64,000 nucleotides of DNA from Aporhodopirellula aestuarii (lineage in GTDB: Bacteria; Planctomycetota; Planctomycetia; Pirellulales; Pirellulaceae), in the NCBI RefSeq assembly GCF_023701485.1, contig NZ_JAMQBK010000014.1, positions 124,001 to 188,000 of the forward strand. The letters are read 5' to 3'. Within the stretch, counting starts at the first letter, position 1, and every line of letters starts with the position of its first letter. Position numbers and translations under genes: made by a program. Shown here piece by piece: positions 25,001 through 34,335 of the stretch. The notes below the pieces were generated by a model. That model saw nothing but the letters and a program-made list of their open reading frames with translations, did no database searches and was not told the origin of the DNA.

Positions 25001-25982
25001 GCCTCCAGGCTCTGCCGTCGCTGAGGACGATGAAAGCCGTGTCCCCAAGACGGAAGAGAAGGAGACTGGCGATGACCCCATGTCGGCCTACAAAGAGCGT
25101 TTTCAGTCGATATTGCCCAGGATCAAGGACGCCGCTGGTTCTGAACTCGGGTTGGACGCCAAGTTGAAAGCAAGCGAGTCGGGCGTTTTCGCGAGAAAGA
25201 AAGACTTCGACACTGCACATGACTTGTTGGATCAAGCCGAAGAAATACTCGACGGAAAGAAGCCTTCGTCTCCTGACGCCACAACAAGCGATTCGGAAGA
25301 GTCGCCCGATGTTTCAGATCAAACCCCAGAAACATCCGATGATGTGAGTGACGCCTTTCGAGAGATGTATGAAGGCTTGTTGACGACGGTCCCAGGCGAT
25401 TTGCGCAAGTTAGCGAAAAATGACTCTGCGACAGCCGAGAAGATTCAAAAAGTAATCGATGGGGCGGCTGCCGAAGCCACGAAGGGTGACTATGCCAAAG
25501 CATTCGAATTGTTGAACAAGGCTTCCGATCTAATCGCGAAGTTTTCGTCGCGTGTCGCCCTCGATGCAGCGAAAGACGTCATTCCTGAAAACGTGGTGCG
25601 TGAACGTCAGAAGTTTGTGCAGAGTCGATGGCAAGAAACGATGAGGGCGGTTTACGTTTCGATTGAGGATATCCGACCGGTCGTCGCGGAAATGGTTCCC
25701 GGGGAGGATCCGGATGGTCTCGTCAACGCGATCCAAGAAGCGATCGACGATTTTTGCGATGAGTTAAACGAGGCGATTCTGGCAACCAGCCGTGCCACCA
25801 GCCAGGACGTAAGCTCCCTTGAGACGGCATTAGAGCTGGTCGACCGATACCTCAAAGAAGTCCCCAAGGACAGGTTGATTCAGCATCTTGAGCAGTCAGC
25901 GACGAAGTTGGGTGTCTCACTTGGCGTTCAAGACTCATTGATCGCCGCGTTGAGGGACTTAAAGGTGAGCCTGTCCGCCTGA
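24567..25982 (+). CDS. Nd-domain protein 2, cassette 2
   Basis: This 471-residue protein starts at the ATG that matches the first Nd protein; an in-frame TTG lies 24 bases earlier. Residues 1-135 are almost identical to those of Nd protein 1 (only a few changes, e.g. MAKEDLPPISEDTIEM at the start). A short Pro stretch (IPVPPPPPGSAVAEDDES) and an acidic linker follow. One helical unit (KERFQSILPRIKDAAG ... ESGVFARKKDFDTAHDLLDQ) is kept, then a second acidic Ser/Thr-rich linker and a diverged C-terminal helical region ending LGVSLGVQDSLIAALRDLKV, equivalent to the Nd protein 1 tail. No membrane segment or enzyme motif is visible. The large coiled-coil gene follows 70 bases later. Confidence 0.8.
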   Translation: MAKEDLPPISEDTIEMIESQVKKGKARKFFLIYKGASIKTLVVFKKGPFGPKIMKAKKDGFKGDVCYGVVTGSGKNLFFQLPANGEVAAAMKVESWEEKPPTKKAKLREFLNGCGLSFKPEFNMITKISDAPDPESESDIPVPPPPPGSAVAEDDESRVPKTEEKETGDDPMSAYKERFQSILPRIKDAAGSELGLDAKLKASESGVFARKKDFDTAHDLLDQAEEILDGKKPSSPDATTSDSEESPDVSDQTPETSDDVSDAFREMYEGLLTTVPGDLRKLAKNDSATAEKIQKVIDGAAAEATKGDYAKAFELLNKASDLIAKFSSRVALDAAKDVIPENVVRERQKFVQSRWQETMRAVYVSIEDIRPVVAEMVPGEDPDGLVNAIQEAIDDFCDELNEAILATSRATSQDVSSLETALELVDRYLKEVPKDRLIQHLEQSATKLGVSLGVQDSLIAALRDLKVSLSA

Positions 25983-25996
25983 AAATTAAAGTAGCA

Positions 25997-26014
25997 GGCA
26001 CAACCTGTTGTGCC
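25997..26014. repeat. short perfect hairpin between cassette-2 genes
   Basis: ggcacaac-ct-gttgtgcc is an 18-base perfect inverted repeat 15 bases after the Nd stop. There is no T-run after it, so it is more likely an mRNA stability or processing element than a terminator. Confidence 0.5.
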
Positions 26015-26052
26015 GTCAGCATCTTTCAGCCCAAAGTAATAAAGATTTTCAA

Positions 26053-29000
26053 ATGCCGAGCCCTGACGACTGCCGGATTTGGTGTGAAGAAATTCGCGAC
26101 ATCTTGAAGGACAAGATCAAGCGGTTTCAAAACAAAAAGCTCAATAAACTCAAGAAGTGCGACGAACGAGTCGTGGCGGCGTTGAAGCGACTTCAACAAA
26201 AGGAGCAGGATGAAAGCGTAGAACCTACCGCGCAGATCTACCCGATCCTGATGAGGACTTATTCCCAGCTCTCGACCGAGATCTCCGAAGTTGTCGACGG
26301 AACGAGAGATCATAAAGTTTCCCGGATTTCTGATTCGCTGACGATTCTCGACTCTGAACTGAAAATTGCTTTGGCCTCGAGTTCGCGTGAAAAGAAACAA
26401 GCCGAGAGCCAACGCGACAACCAAAAGAAAGAGCTCGTCAAGAAGTCGCTTCAGAACTTTTCGAAAGCGAAAAAGTCTGCGGAGAGTTTGATTTCGAAAT
26501 CACAGAACAAAGCGGATGCTGGTGACATTGACTACGCGACGCGTATGGTGGAGCAATCGGCAGTGCGAGTCAAAGAGATCGTCGCATCAACGACCTATAC
26601 AGCAGAAACGCCGGAAAGCATTCGAGATGAAATCGAGAAATTGAATCGGATCGGTAGCATATTAGCCGGATCATCGAGCATCCGTTACGAAGCGCTGATG
26701 CGGGACGCCCAGCTAGCCGAGGTGGAGCTGAGATCGATTCCGGAAGCAGCGACGCCGCTGGCAAACCTTTCTCGTCTCATTTCCCAAGCACGTCGATTGG
26801 GTGCATCGGGTCAATACAGCGATGCGGCAAACCAGTTAGAGGGTTACAGTCGGTGGCTTACCGAAGGAAGGCAGGCGGCGAAGATTCGGGAGCGAGCACT
26901 TCCAACAGACGCGCTGGAAGAAGAGGCAGCGGAAGTTCGTGAGACCCTTGAGGATCTGAACGGACTGGGCAGCGCGGACGAGATCGCAGTCTTTGGGAGG
27001 CAAATCGAGGCTCTCGTCAAAGGGAAAGTGGACGAAACGGCAGTGGCATCAGCGATTGAGGAATTAAAGCGTCTCGATGTCACCATCGACACGCGTACTC
27101 AGGCACTCATGCGGGTCAAAGCGGATGCCGATAAGATTGTTCAGACAATTGAGTCGGGTCGATCTACCCTTCTGCAAGAACTTTCAATTTATCGCACTCG
27201 TGTCGCCCGATTTGATGCCAATAGTTTCAAGGATGTCGAAGAAGACATCAACCGTTTCTCAGAGCGATTCAATGCTGCGATGGAACTGCTCAATGCGCCT
27301 CAGATCGAGGACGCGGCCGAACGTCTAACGAGCCTCCAAGAGGAACTGGTGGATCTGAGGCTACGGTTTAGCGAAGAAGGGTGGGAGTCAGAGGAATTCA
27401 AAGCGAAGCTAACGAATCAACTCGGCCAACTGCGTGCGATTGCAGCCTTCCCTCAAGTGGCATCGGAAAAAGCCACTCTTCAAAATTTGCTTTTTGGATT
27501 AAGAGCCCAGTGTCGAAATGCAAGCGGCTATACAGATGCGATTTCGGAATATGAGTCCGCAGGCTTGGAGGAGCGTTTCAAAGCCCTGATCGAGCAAGCT
27601 GCTGAACTTCCTTCAGGTGAGGATTTCGAAGAACTTCGCAAAGTCTCGGACACCTGTTGGTCAGAAGTAAGAAATCAATACAGTGCCACGTCGAACCTCT
27701 TGTTGGATTTGCGCACTCACTTGGCTGAGGTTCCCGATCCGAACGACACGCGATTTCATTTGTTACTGGAAACTGCCTGGTCGAAATTCAACAACCAATA
27801 CGACCGATTGACCGACGCGGAAGCGATCGCGACCTTAAAAGATCAATCAGTCGCATCGATGCAGCGAGTGCAGGACGCGATTAACGACGTGTTGCAGACG
27901 CCCGCTAAGCTGGAGGTTTTAGTTGGTGAGATCAAGGAATCGCAATCAAATATTGCGGTGTCGAAACTGCCCGGAATGATTGCGAAGCTGATTGAAGAGC
28001 TAGGTGTTTTGTCTGAGTCAACCAAGGACTTCGAAGATGAGTTGAACAGCATCATTGAGGCGGGTGCGGATGCGGAGGACTATGAATCAAGGCTCGTCGC
28101 GTTACACAAGCTGATCGAGTTGCGGCTTGCTCCGCTGCGTCGACGAACCGATGCGATGGCCAAACGAGCGTTGGAGGCTTCGGAAGCATTTCAAGACGGG
28201 CTGCGTTACATGGAGATTCCCTCGCGATATCAATCTGTCCGCAACGAATTTGAAATGCAGGCTCGCGATATCGAGGACCTGGCAAGGTCGGGCGATCCGG
28301 CGTTAATTGAGCTTGCTAACCAAATGCGGATGGACTGTGCAACACGACTCCTCGATGTCGCGCCTGCCTCAAATTCAACAGGCGAGCGCAGTGGTGCGAC
28401 GTTCGACATGATCGACAAGTTAGTCAAAACGCTTGTCAATGAACTGGGGGCCGGAAACAAGCGAGTTGTCAGCACCTATTTGCCTGACACCTATTTACGT
28501 TTGTCTCGCGACCTGAAGGAGGCGATCGCTGAGACTCGTCGCTGCGAACCGGGTGAAGGAATTCAGATCATTCGAAAAATGGAGGTACCCATTGTCGAGG
28601 CCGTTCAATTAGCGAAGAGTCAGAAGGAAAAGATTGAATTGTTTGAGAGTCGCGTTGACGTCTTTCAAACCGAGTGGAAGGAGTTGAGAAAACTTGCAGA
28701 CAGAAACATTTTGCACCCCGCCAAGGAATTAAACGCCTATTTTGACGCCAGGATAGACGAAGCGAAGGCATTGTCCAGCACCGAGAAAGGTCTACCTGAA
28801 GCCAACAAGATTCTGCAAAGACTATTCCGCGAGAAGATGGATTTAACCGGCGATGATGCAACCTCAAAGATCGACGCGAAAAACGACGTCTGCAAGTCCA
28901 ACATTGCAAAGGTAAAAGAGGCTGCGGAACAGTTCGTCGCTCAGCATCGATACTGCGTCGAGATTCTGATTCCTGAGGCGAAACGCCTAGAGGAAAACAA

Positions 29001-29727
29001 GGGTGACGGTGATCTGGGGCAGATCGAAGGTATGGAAACGATCGCCAAGTCGGCTGAGTCTTCGGTCAAGAACTATCTGAAAATGCTTGAAACGAATTTG
29101 GTTAAGAAACGAGGAGCCGACAAGGCCCCCGACCTCGACAAAGCTCGTGAAGCGTTTTCGCAAGCCCAGGACATGCTTGAGCAAATCAAACGCAACGCGA
29201 TGCGTCTGGCGTCGATGACCTCCAGCACGAACGTCAACGTGTCGGGCAATCTCGTCAAAGTGAAGGCGAACTGGGAAAAGCAGTCACGTGCATTTGATAC
29301 GGTGATCGCGGCCATCACTAGCTTGATGGAGTCGGACGCGAAAGACGTTGATGCCGGAGGCGTTGACTTGCCCGATTCCGTTGATTCCGTGGGGTTTGTT
29401 GAGAAACTTCGATCCGCAAAGGAAGTCATTGGCAACTTGGAAAACTCGTTTGATGCCTCTGCCTTCAACGCAACTTTTGAAATACTCATCCAGAATCCCG
29501 AAGGGCTCGAAGGAGCCGCAAAGCTAGAACTGCGCCGCCGTAAGCTTGCTGCCAGAGAAGACGCGTTGTTGATCATGCGTCGGTATCGAGAGGAAATCCT
29601 GCTGAATCCTGTATTCAAAAAGCTGGTCGATGCGAGCAATCCCTACGAGCAGAAACGAGTGACCGGAGCGACCGGGTCACTCCGCGCCGCGCTGAAGCGA
29701 GTGGAAATCGAATCGCTCATTGCATAG
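26053..29727 (+). CDS. giant coiled-coil protein, cassette 2
   Basis: The chosen ATG gives 1,224 residues; a TTG 45 bases upstream is in frame but would run through a hairpin. The protein is almost wholly helical with long heptad-like stretches (DKIKRFQNKKLNKLKKCDER, KKELVKKSLQNFSKAKKSAE, RDEIEKLNRIGSILAGSSS, ALEEEAAEVRETLEDLNGLG). There is no signal peptide, membrane helix or catalytic motif that I can see. The last ~60 residues (REDALLIMRRYREEI, NPVFKKLVDASNPYEQKRVT, GSLRAALKRVE) resemble the tails of the Nd proteins and of the 35663-38905 product, suggesting a common C-terminal helical domain. In place and build it is the counterpart of 35663-38905. Function unknown; scaffold or extended effector are both possible. 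Confidence 0.75.
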   Translation: MPSPDDCRIWCEEIRDILKDKIKRFQNKKLNKLKKCDERVVAALKRLQQKEQDESVEPTAQIYPILMRTYSQLSTEISEVVDGTRDHKVSRISDSLTILDSELKIALASSSREKKQAESQRDNQKKELVKKSLQNFSKAKKSAESLISKSQNKADAGDIDYATRMVEQSAVRVKEIVASTTYTAETPESIRDEIEKLNRIGSILAGSSSIRYEALMRDAQLAEVELRSIPEAATPLANLSRLISQARRLGASGQYSDAANQLEGYSRWLTEGRQAAKIRERALPTDALEEEAAEVRETLEDLNGLGSADEIAVFGRQIEALVKGKVDETAVASAIEELKRLDVTIDTRTQALMRVKADADKIVQTIESGRSTLLQELSIYRTRVARFDANSFKDVEEDINRFSERFNAAMELLNAPQIEDAAERLTSLQEELVDLRLRFSEEGWESEEFKAKLTNQLGQLRAIAAFPQVASEKATLQNLLFGLRAQCRNASGYTDAISEYESAGLEERFKALIEQAAELPSGEDFEELRKVSDTCWSEVRNQYSATSNLLLDLRTHLAEVPDPNDTRFHLLLETAWSKFNNQYDRLTDAEAIATLKDQSVASMQRVQDAINDVLQTPAKLEVLVGEIKESQSNIAVSKLPGMIAKLIEELGVLSESTKDFEDELNSIIEAGADAEDYESRLVALHKLIELRLAPLRRRTDAMAKRALEASEAFQDGLRYMEIPSRYQSVRNEFEMQARDIEDLARSGDPALIELANQMRMDCATRLLDVAPASNSTGERSGATFDMIDKLVKTLVNELGAGNKRVVSTYLPDTYLRLSRDLKEAIAETRRCEPGEGIQIIRKMEVPIVEAVQLAKSQKEKIELFESRVDVFQTEWKELRKLADRNILHPAKELNAYFDARIDEAKALSSTEKGLPEANKILQRLFREKMDLTGDDATSKIDAKNDVCKSNIAKVKEAAEQFVAQHRYCVEILIPEAKRLEENKGDGDLGQIEGMETIAKSAESSVKNYLKMLETNLVKKRGADKAPDLDKAREAFSQAQDMLEQIKRNAMRLASMTSSTNVNVSGNLVKVKANWEKQSRAFDTVIAAITSLMESDAKDVDAGGVDLPDSVDSVGFVEKLRSAKEVIGNLENSFDASAFNATFEILIQNPEGLEGAAKLELRRRKLAAREDALLIMRRYREEILLNPVFKKLVDASNPYEQKRVTGATGSLRAALKRVEIESLIA

Positions 29728-29899
29728 AACGTGACATTAACGTAGCGGGCATGCTCCGACGTGCCTTCCGCCGAAAGAATTGAAAATGCAAGTACGTATT
29801 GACGCCAACGGCCCAACCGACTGCACCTACTACTTGAACGGATGAGTCATGTTGTCGAACGACCGCCGCACCCTTCTTAAAAAATGCTAAGAGTTTTCG
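29728..29899. other. gap between cassette-2 giant genes
   Basis: No gene or clear regulatory structure was seen in these 172 bases. Confidence 0.3.
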
Positions 29900-32800
29900 A
29901 TGGACATTGAAAAGACTGTCACCTTTGTTGATGCGATCACCGAGTCCGCTGAATTATCGGCCGCGTTTAAGAGTCGACAAGAAGCAAAACAAGGCGTCGT
30001 TGATGTCATGCGAAGTGAGCTAACGCCAGACAAGAAGGCGGAGTTGCGTGAAGGTTTCAGCTTCAATGTGTTTGAAAAGAAAGGTAATCGCTTAGTCGAA
30101 AAGCAGAGTTCTTTCGATGAGCGTGGTTCTGAATATGCGGTGGACACGTTTGGTGCGACTCGAAAAGGGTACGCCATGACGCAAGAAGATTTCACCCGTG
30201 CACAGAATGCAATGGCGTCGCTGCTTGAAATCACTCGGAAGGCCTTGGCGAAAAAGGACGCGAATGGACAACCGGTGCTGCGATCCATTCAGGAAGTAAT
30301 GGATGAGGTCTACACTCCTTTGGTTCGCGAAGGCGTCTTGCCAGAGAATTTTGTAATCAACAAATACAGTGAGGTTCAAAGACTGCTCAATGAAACCTTC
30401 AAAAGCTATGCTGAGACTTTGGAGGATGAGCGTCGCGATACGGCAATGACCGGTGCGGACGCTTCGTTCAAGCTGCACGGCGGAGGGGGAAAACTCGACC
30501 GGTTGAGTGGACTCAGTACAACGGTCAAGAATGCGATCGCATCGAAAGTGAGTGAGGACACGCAGAGGAAATTGGGGATCGCTGCACAAGGCGTGACGAC
30601 GGTGATCGCAATCGCTGGAGCGAAGAAAACAGTTGGCAAAGCGGCCGATGGTCCAAGCTTTAAGGACTCCAAACTCGTTGAACAGCAAAAGAAGTTTTTG
30701 GATCCTGAGAGCTTTCTAAGTCAAGATCAACGGAACGAGATCATCGCGGGAGGAAAAGCGGAAAGCGAGTTATTGCAGGGCGTCACCCGCCAGAAACAAC
30801 CAGACGGTAGTTTCACCTACGTCGCCAGCAACGTCACAGCAAATAACCCACTTGCTGGGACCACCATCACGATGACGCCAGCGCAGTTGGAAGCATGGGA
30901 GCAAATACATGGACTCAAACCTGTATCGATTGATCCTGATGACGCAAGAGCGGCACTCGCGTCAGCAACTCGGGCGAACCTTCTCACAGATGCCCTGAAC
31001 ATCTTGCCTCAAGCGACTGCGGAGAAGCTTGAGCCCCTCAAAGATTGGATCATCAAACAGGCGGATACCAAATTAGATTCCGATGGTTTCTTCTATACCA
31101 CTGAAGGGATCAAGCTTATTAAGGACGGAATTGTGAATGTCTTGGGCATCACGGAAGATGCTTCAACGGCCACAGAATTGGCGAATAGCCTTGCCGCTGC
31201 ACATCACGAACGTCGGGCCCGCGAATTACTCCGCTCGACCGTGCTTGACATTGATAGCGCTCTCTCTGCCGCATGTGCAAATGTGAATGGCAAGTTGGGC
31301 GTTGCGGTAGACGGTCAGTACGCAAAACAAATTAACCTCGATACTCTCGACGGAGTCACGGCGCCTGACTTTGATTCAACGGGTATTGTGGGTCTACTAG
31401 CCGGTGGCTTTGAACCCACATTGAAGGGACTGAAGCTTGCGCCGGAACATCAGGACGCGTTTAGCCAAGTTGGATCCCGAATTGGCGATTCTTACCGACG
31501 ATCAGCCGCCGTCAGCCCGACTTTGGAAACGGAGGCGAATGAAGCAAATGTGCAAGGTTTGATCACTGCGGTCGATGGTGCGGTTACCGCTGCCATCGAC
31601 CGGGATTTTGAACAGCTCGTCAATGGTCTTGACCTTCCTGTCTTCGACGAGGAAGAAGTCATGTTAGCGCTCGATGAGTCCGACGAAGAAATGCGAGAAT
31701 TTGAGAACATGTTGGTTCTCATGGATAGCGATGGTATTTCGATGGCGGAACAGCGAAGTGTCGAACGGCTGATTGAGAAGATTGAAAAAGACCGAAAAAA
31801 CATTGCGTTGGTCAATAAAGTGGGCGGAGCCATTAGTGGTGCCGGGGGTAGTACCGTCGGGATCGCGGCCTGGGGATCCGAGAAATTGACCGATGTGGTT
31901 GCTGGTCAGATTGTCGGGCCGTTGAAAGCGGCAAAGCTCATCATGGACCTTGCGATCAAGATTAAAGAAGCGGCGGAACGAAAGATTTTGATCGAAAAAT
32001 TCAAGCTGAATCTTCAGCGATCGCGGACAGCGGTTAGCGCGTTGAGCAGCCCAATACAAGGCTTTTTAAATAACAAAACCGACCAACAAACATTCCGTGG
32101 CATTGAAATCGCATTGCAAACCGTTGAGATCGCTGCGACGGTATTAGGATCAGTGCCGGAACCTCTGACCATGGCCGTTGGCAAGGTCTTGGGAGCTGTC
32201 AATACTGCCGCCCAGGAGTCGCTCAAATTCAGCGAGCAAATCTACACCGAAGTTAAACTCGCGTCGGGGTGGCAGACAACAAAAGAAGCTATTCAGAATC
32301 CGTCGGACCGCGCGAAAGGTCTTCAGGCATTGAGGTTGAATGCAACCTTGGGAATGCACTCGGTCGCTTGGGCGGGAATGGAACGCAGTCCGCCAGACCC
32401 GGTTGCTCGAATGGTCCTGGAATCACTTGGACTTAACGAGAACACATTGGCTGTGAGTGGATCTGAATCGAAGGTGCGAAAGTATTTGGAAACGGTTTTG
32501 CACGAAGATATCGTGTTCAAAGACCCGGACAAGATTCAACCCGACTGGGTTCCTCGACACCTCGAGTTGACGCTAAAAGATTGGTGTGTCGTAACGGCGC
32601 GGGCCCGCCGAGAAGCCGTTCCTGTTTTAGAATCATCGGGCGACGAAAGAGTGATTGCAGCATTGAAGTTAGTGCAATCTGATTTAGCACATCTCGATGA
32701 TCTTGAAATTCAATCAAAAGTGGGAAACGCCGACACGAGTCAACTTGAAGCGGCAGTGAATCATGCCCGTGTACTCCGCACCCAATTGTCAGCTTACCAA

Positions 32801-33244
32801 CCGAAGTCCGCGGAGGGCGGGGGATCAGCGAATACACATGAGCAGATGTCGAGCGTTGCCGATAACTTCATCAAGATGGCAGCAGATCATCACACGCGAC
32901 TGGATATGATTTCGATAACCAATGCGAATTTCCCAATTGAGAAAGAGCGTGATGTCGTTTCCCTAACACAAGAACTCATTGCATTCGCGAGTGAGTCTTC
33001 GCTCACGGCGGAGCAACGCAATGAGTGCCTCACCGCATTTCGCAGTGCGGTTGATGAAATTAAGGTGCTTGATTGCGTTTCTAATTTTCCGTCACTGGGT
33101 GAAGCGATTAATGAATTCGATCGACAATTCACCATTCTGACAAACCGTCCGATCGCGAACGAAGAATCCGATGTCTCCGGCGAATCTGAGGTAGAATCCG
33201 AAACAATTCCGGAGCCGGTAACGAGCAAAGTAGACGACGAATAG
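29900..33244 (+). CDS. large helical protein with hydrophobic segments, cassette 2
   Basis: This 1,114-residue protein has no signal peptide. Residues 1-180 contain EVYTPLVREGVLPENFVINK followed by VQRLLNETFKSYAETLEDE. The hydrophobic stretch LGIAAQGVTTVIAIAGAKKT is near 235. A Gly/Ala-rich hydrophobic block near 635-690 includes VNKVGGAISGAGGSTVGIAA and GPLKAAKLIMDLAIKIKEAA. Next come EIALQTVEIAATVLGSVPEP and ALRLNATLGMHSVAWAGMER. Each of these has a counterpart in the same order in the 38927-42088 protein (for example the segments GPFIRRGLFPEDQINAKFSR and ARKLNPTLAKYTIAWGAM). The paired hydrophobic helices in an otherwise soluble chain resemble the layout of pore-forming or membrane-inserting toxins; this is inference. 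The C-terminus is acidic. Confidence 0.72.
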   Translation: MDIEKTVTFVDAITESAELSAAFKSRQEAKQGVVDVMRSELTPDKKAELREGFSFNVFEKKGNRLVEKQSSFDERGSEYAVDTFGATRKGYAMTQEDFTRAQNAMASLLEITRKALAKKDANGQPVLRSIQEVMDEVYTPLVREGVLPENFVINKYSEVQRLLNETFKSYAETLEDERRDTAMTGADASFKLHGGGGKLDRLSGLSTTVKNAIASKVSEDTQRKLGIAAQGVTTVIAIAGAKKTVGKAADGPSFKDSKLVEQQKKFLDPESFLSQDQRNEIIAGGKAESELLQGVTRQKQPDGSFTYVASNVTANNPLAGTTITMTPAQLEAWEQIHGLKPVSIDPDDARAALASATRANLLTDALNILPQATAEKLEPLKDWIIKQADTKLDSDGFFYTTEGIKLIKDGIVNVLGITEDASTATELANSLAAAHHERRARELLRSTVLDIDSALSAACANVNGKLGVAVDGQYAKQINLDTLDGVTAPDFDSTGIVGLLAGGFEPTLKGLKLAPEHQDAFSQVGSRIGDSYRRSAAVSPTLETEANEANVQGLITAVDGAVTAAIDRDFEQLVNGLDLPVFDEEEVMLALDESDEEMREFENMLVLMDSDGISMAEQRSVERLIEKIEKDRKNIALVNKVGGAISGAGGSTVGIAAWGSEKLTDVVAGQIVGPLKAAKLIMDLAIKIKEAAERKILIEKFKLNLQRSRTAVSALSSPIQGFLNNKTDQQTFRGIEIALQTVEIAATVLGSVPEPLTMAVGKVLGAVNTAAQESLKFSEQIYTEVKLASGWQTTKEAIQNPSDRAKGLQALRLNATLGMHSVAWAGMERSPPDPVARMVLESLGLNENTLAVSGSESKVRKYLETVLHEDIVFKDPDKIQPDWVPRHLELTLKDWCVVTARARREAVPVLESSGDERVIAALKLVQSDLAHLDDLEIQSKVGNADTSQLEAAVNHARVLRTQLSAYQPKSAEGGGSANTHEQMSSVADNFIKMAADHHTRLDMISITNANFPIEKERDVVSLTQELIAFASESSLTAEQRNECLTAFRSAVDEIKVLDCVSNFPSLGEAINEFDRQFTILTNRPIANEESDVSGESEVESETIPEPVTSKVDDE

Positions 33245-33354
33245 GTACAGCTCAGGGAAGTGACAGCCAGTTTTTGAATTCAGATCGCCGGTTCGCTCGG
33301 TTAGGCAACCGGTTGCTGATATTGGGTTTACTTTCCTTCCCAATGGAGTAGCCC

Positions 33355-33506
33355 ATGCCCCGAGCCGAAACCGCGAAGCTTTGGACAGAGCGTCTGCAAT
33401 GATTTGAGCAAGCACAGATGACGGTTACTCAGTTCTCTGCCGCCGAAGGTGTCTCGCAGCCTTCTTTCTACATCTATACACGCAAGCTACGTTCGCCACG
33501 GGATCC
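33355..33506 (+). pseudogene. IS66-type TnpA accessory gene, 5' remnant
   Basis: Reading from the ATG at 33355 gives PRAETAKLWTERLQ, an in-frame TGA at 33400-33402, then FEQAQMTVTQFSAAEGVSQP and SFYIYTRKLR. This is the N-terminal helix-turn-helix of the small IS66 accessory protein (TnpA-like). It carries the internal stop, and homology ends where the duplicated segment begins at 33507. Nothing of TnpB or TnpC is present. Confidence 0.75.
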
Positions 33507-33668
33507 GAAGCCGGTCGCTTTCGCGGTGGACACCGGCTGCTAGTAATCGATGACCAACTGAGCGAGCGCTCGTGGCAAATTGCGGGCGGCCCCGCTGACA
33601 AGAATGTCACCGACAATCCGATCGGTGAGGCCTTAACATATTTGGGAGAAGCCTTTCTCAAGGAGTAG
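33507..33668 (+). pseudogene. 3' remnant of the small partner gene
   Basis: This is a 54-codon fragment nearly identical to the last part of the 23767-24354 gene (EAGRFRGGHR... and QLSERSWQIAGGP..., ending with a TAG at 33666-33668). It has no start region: upstream DNA is IS66 debris. It shows that cassette 3 was created by duplication starting inside the small partner gene, or that the rest was deleted. Confidence 0.82.
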
Positions 33669-34335
33669 GGCGGCGATGACACACAACAGGGCATGGCAGG
33701 TTGCTCGGCGTCGCACGGTTCAAGCATTGTTTTGTCAACCGTTTCTCTTTCCGAAAGCACACAGCACAAGTGGTTTTTGCCTGACGCGGTATGGTACACT
33801 TGAATGATCGACCTTTGCCGATCGCGTTTTGAGTAGCATCGGTCTGAACTTCCGCAGTTGCGATCCAGCACGAGGCATGTTATGGCCAAAGAAGATCTTC
33901 CGGCGATCAGTGAAGAAACGATCGAGATGATCGAGAGTCAGGTGAAAAAGGGGAAGGCTCGCAAGTTCTTTCTGATCTACAAAGGCGCCAGCATCAAGAC
34001 GTTGGTCGTGTTCAAGAATGGACCTTTTGGTCCCAAGATCATGAAGGCCAAGAAGGATGGCTTTAAAGGCGACGTCTGCTATGGCGTCATAACGGGCTCG
34101 GGCAAGAACCTGTTCTTTCAGTTGCCAGCGACCGGTGAAGTCGCAGCGGCGATGAAGGTTGAATCGTGGGAAGAAAAGCCTCCCACCAAAAAGGCGAAAC
34201 TACGTGAGTTCTTGAACGGCTGTGGTTTGAGTTTCAAACCCGAGTTCAACATGATTACGAAGGTCAGCGACGCACCGGATCCCGAGAGCGAATCGGACAT
34301 CCCCGCTCCACCACCACCGCCGGGATCGGCAGTGG
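33507..34335 (+). repeat. duplicated segment, copy B (partner 24193-25000)
   Basis: This copy matches 24193 onward through the partner-gene fragment, the spacer with the conserved block at about 33765-33810, and the 5' part of the Nd gene. Near its 3' end (about 34250-34335) it is closer to the first Nd gene (21040-21115) than to the second, which indicates a mosaic. Confidence 0.78.
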
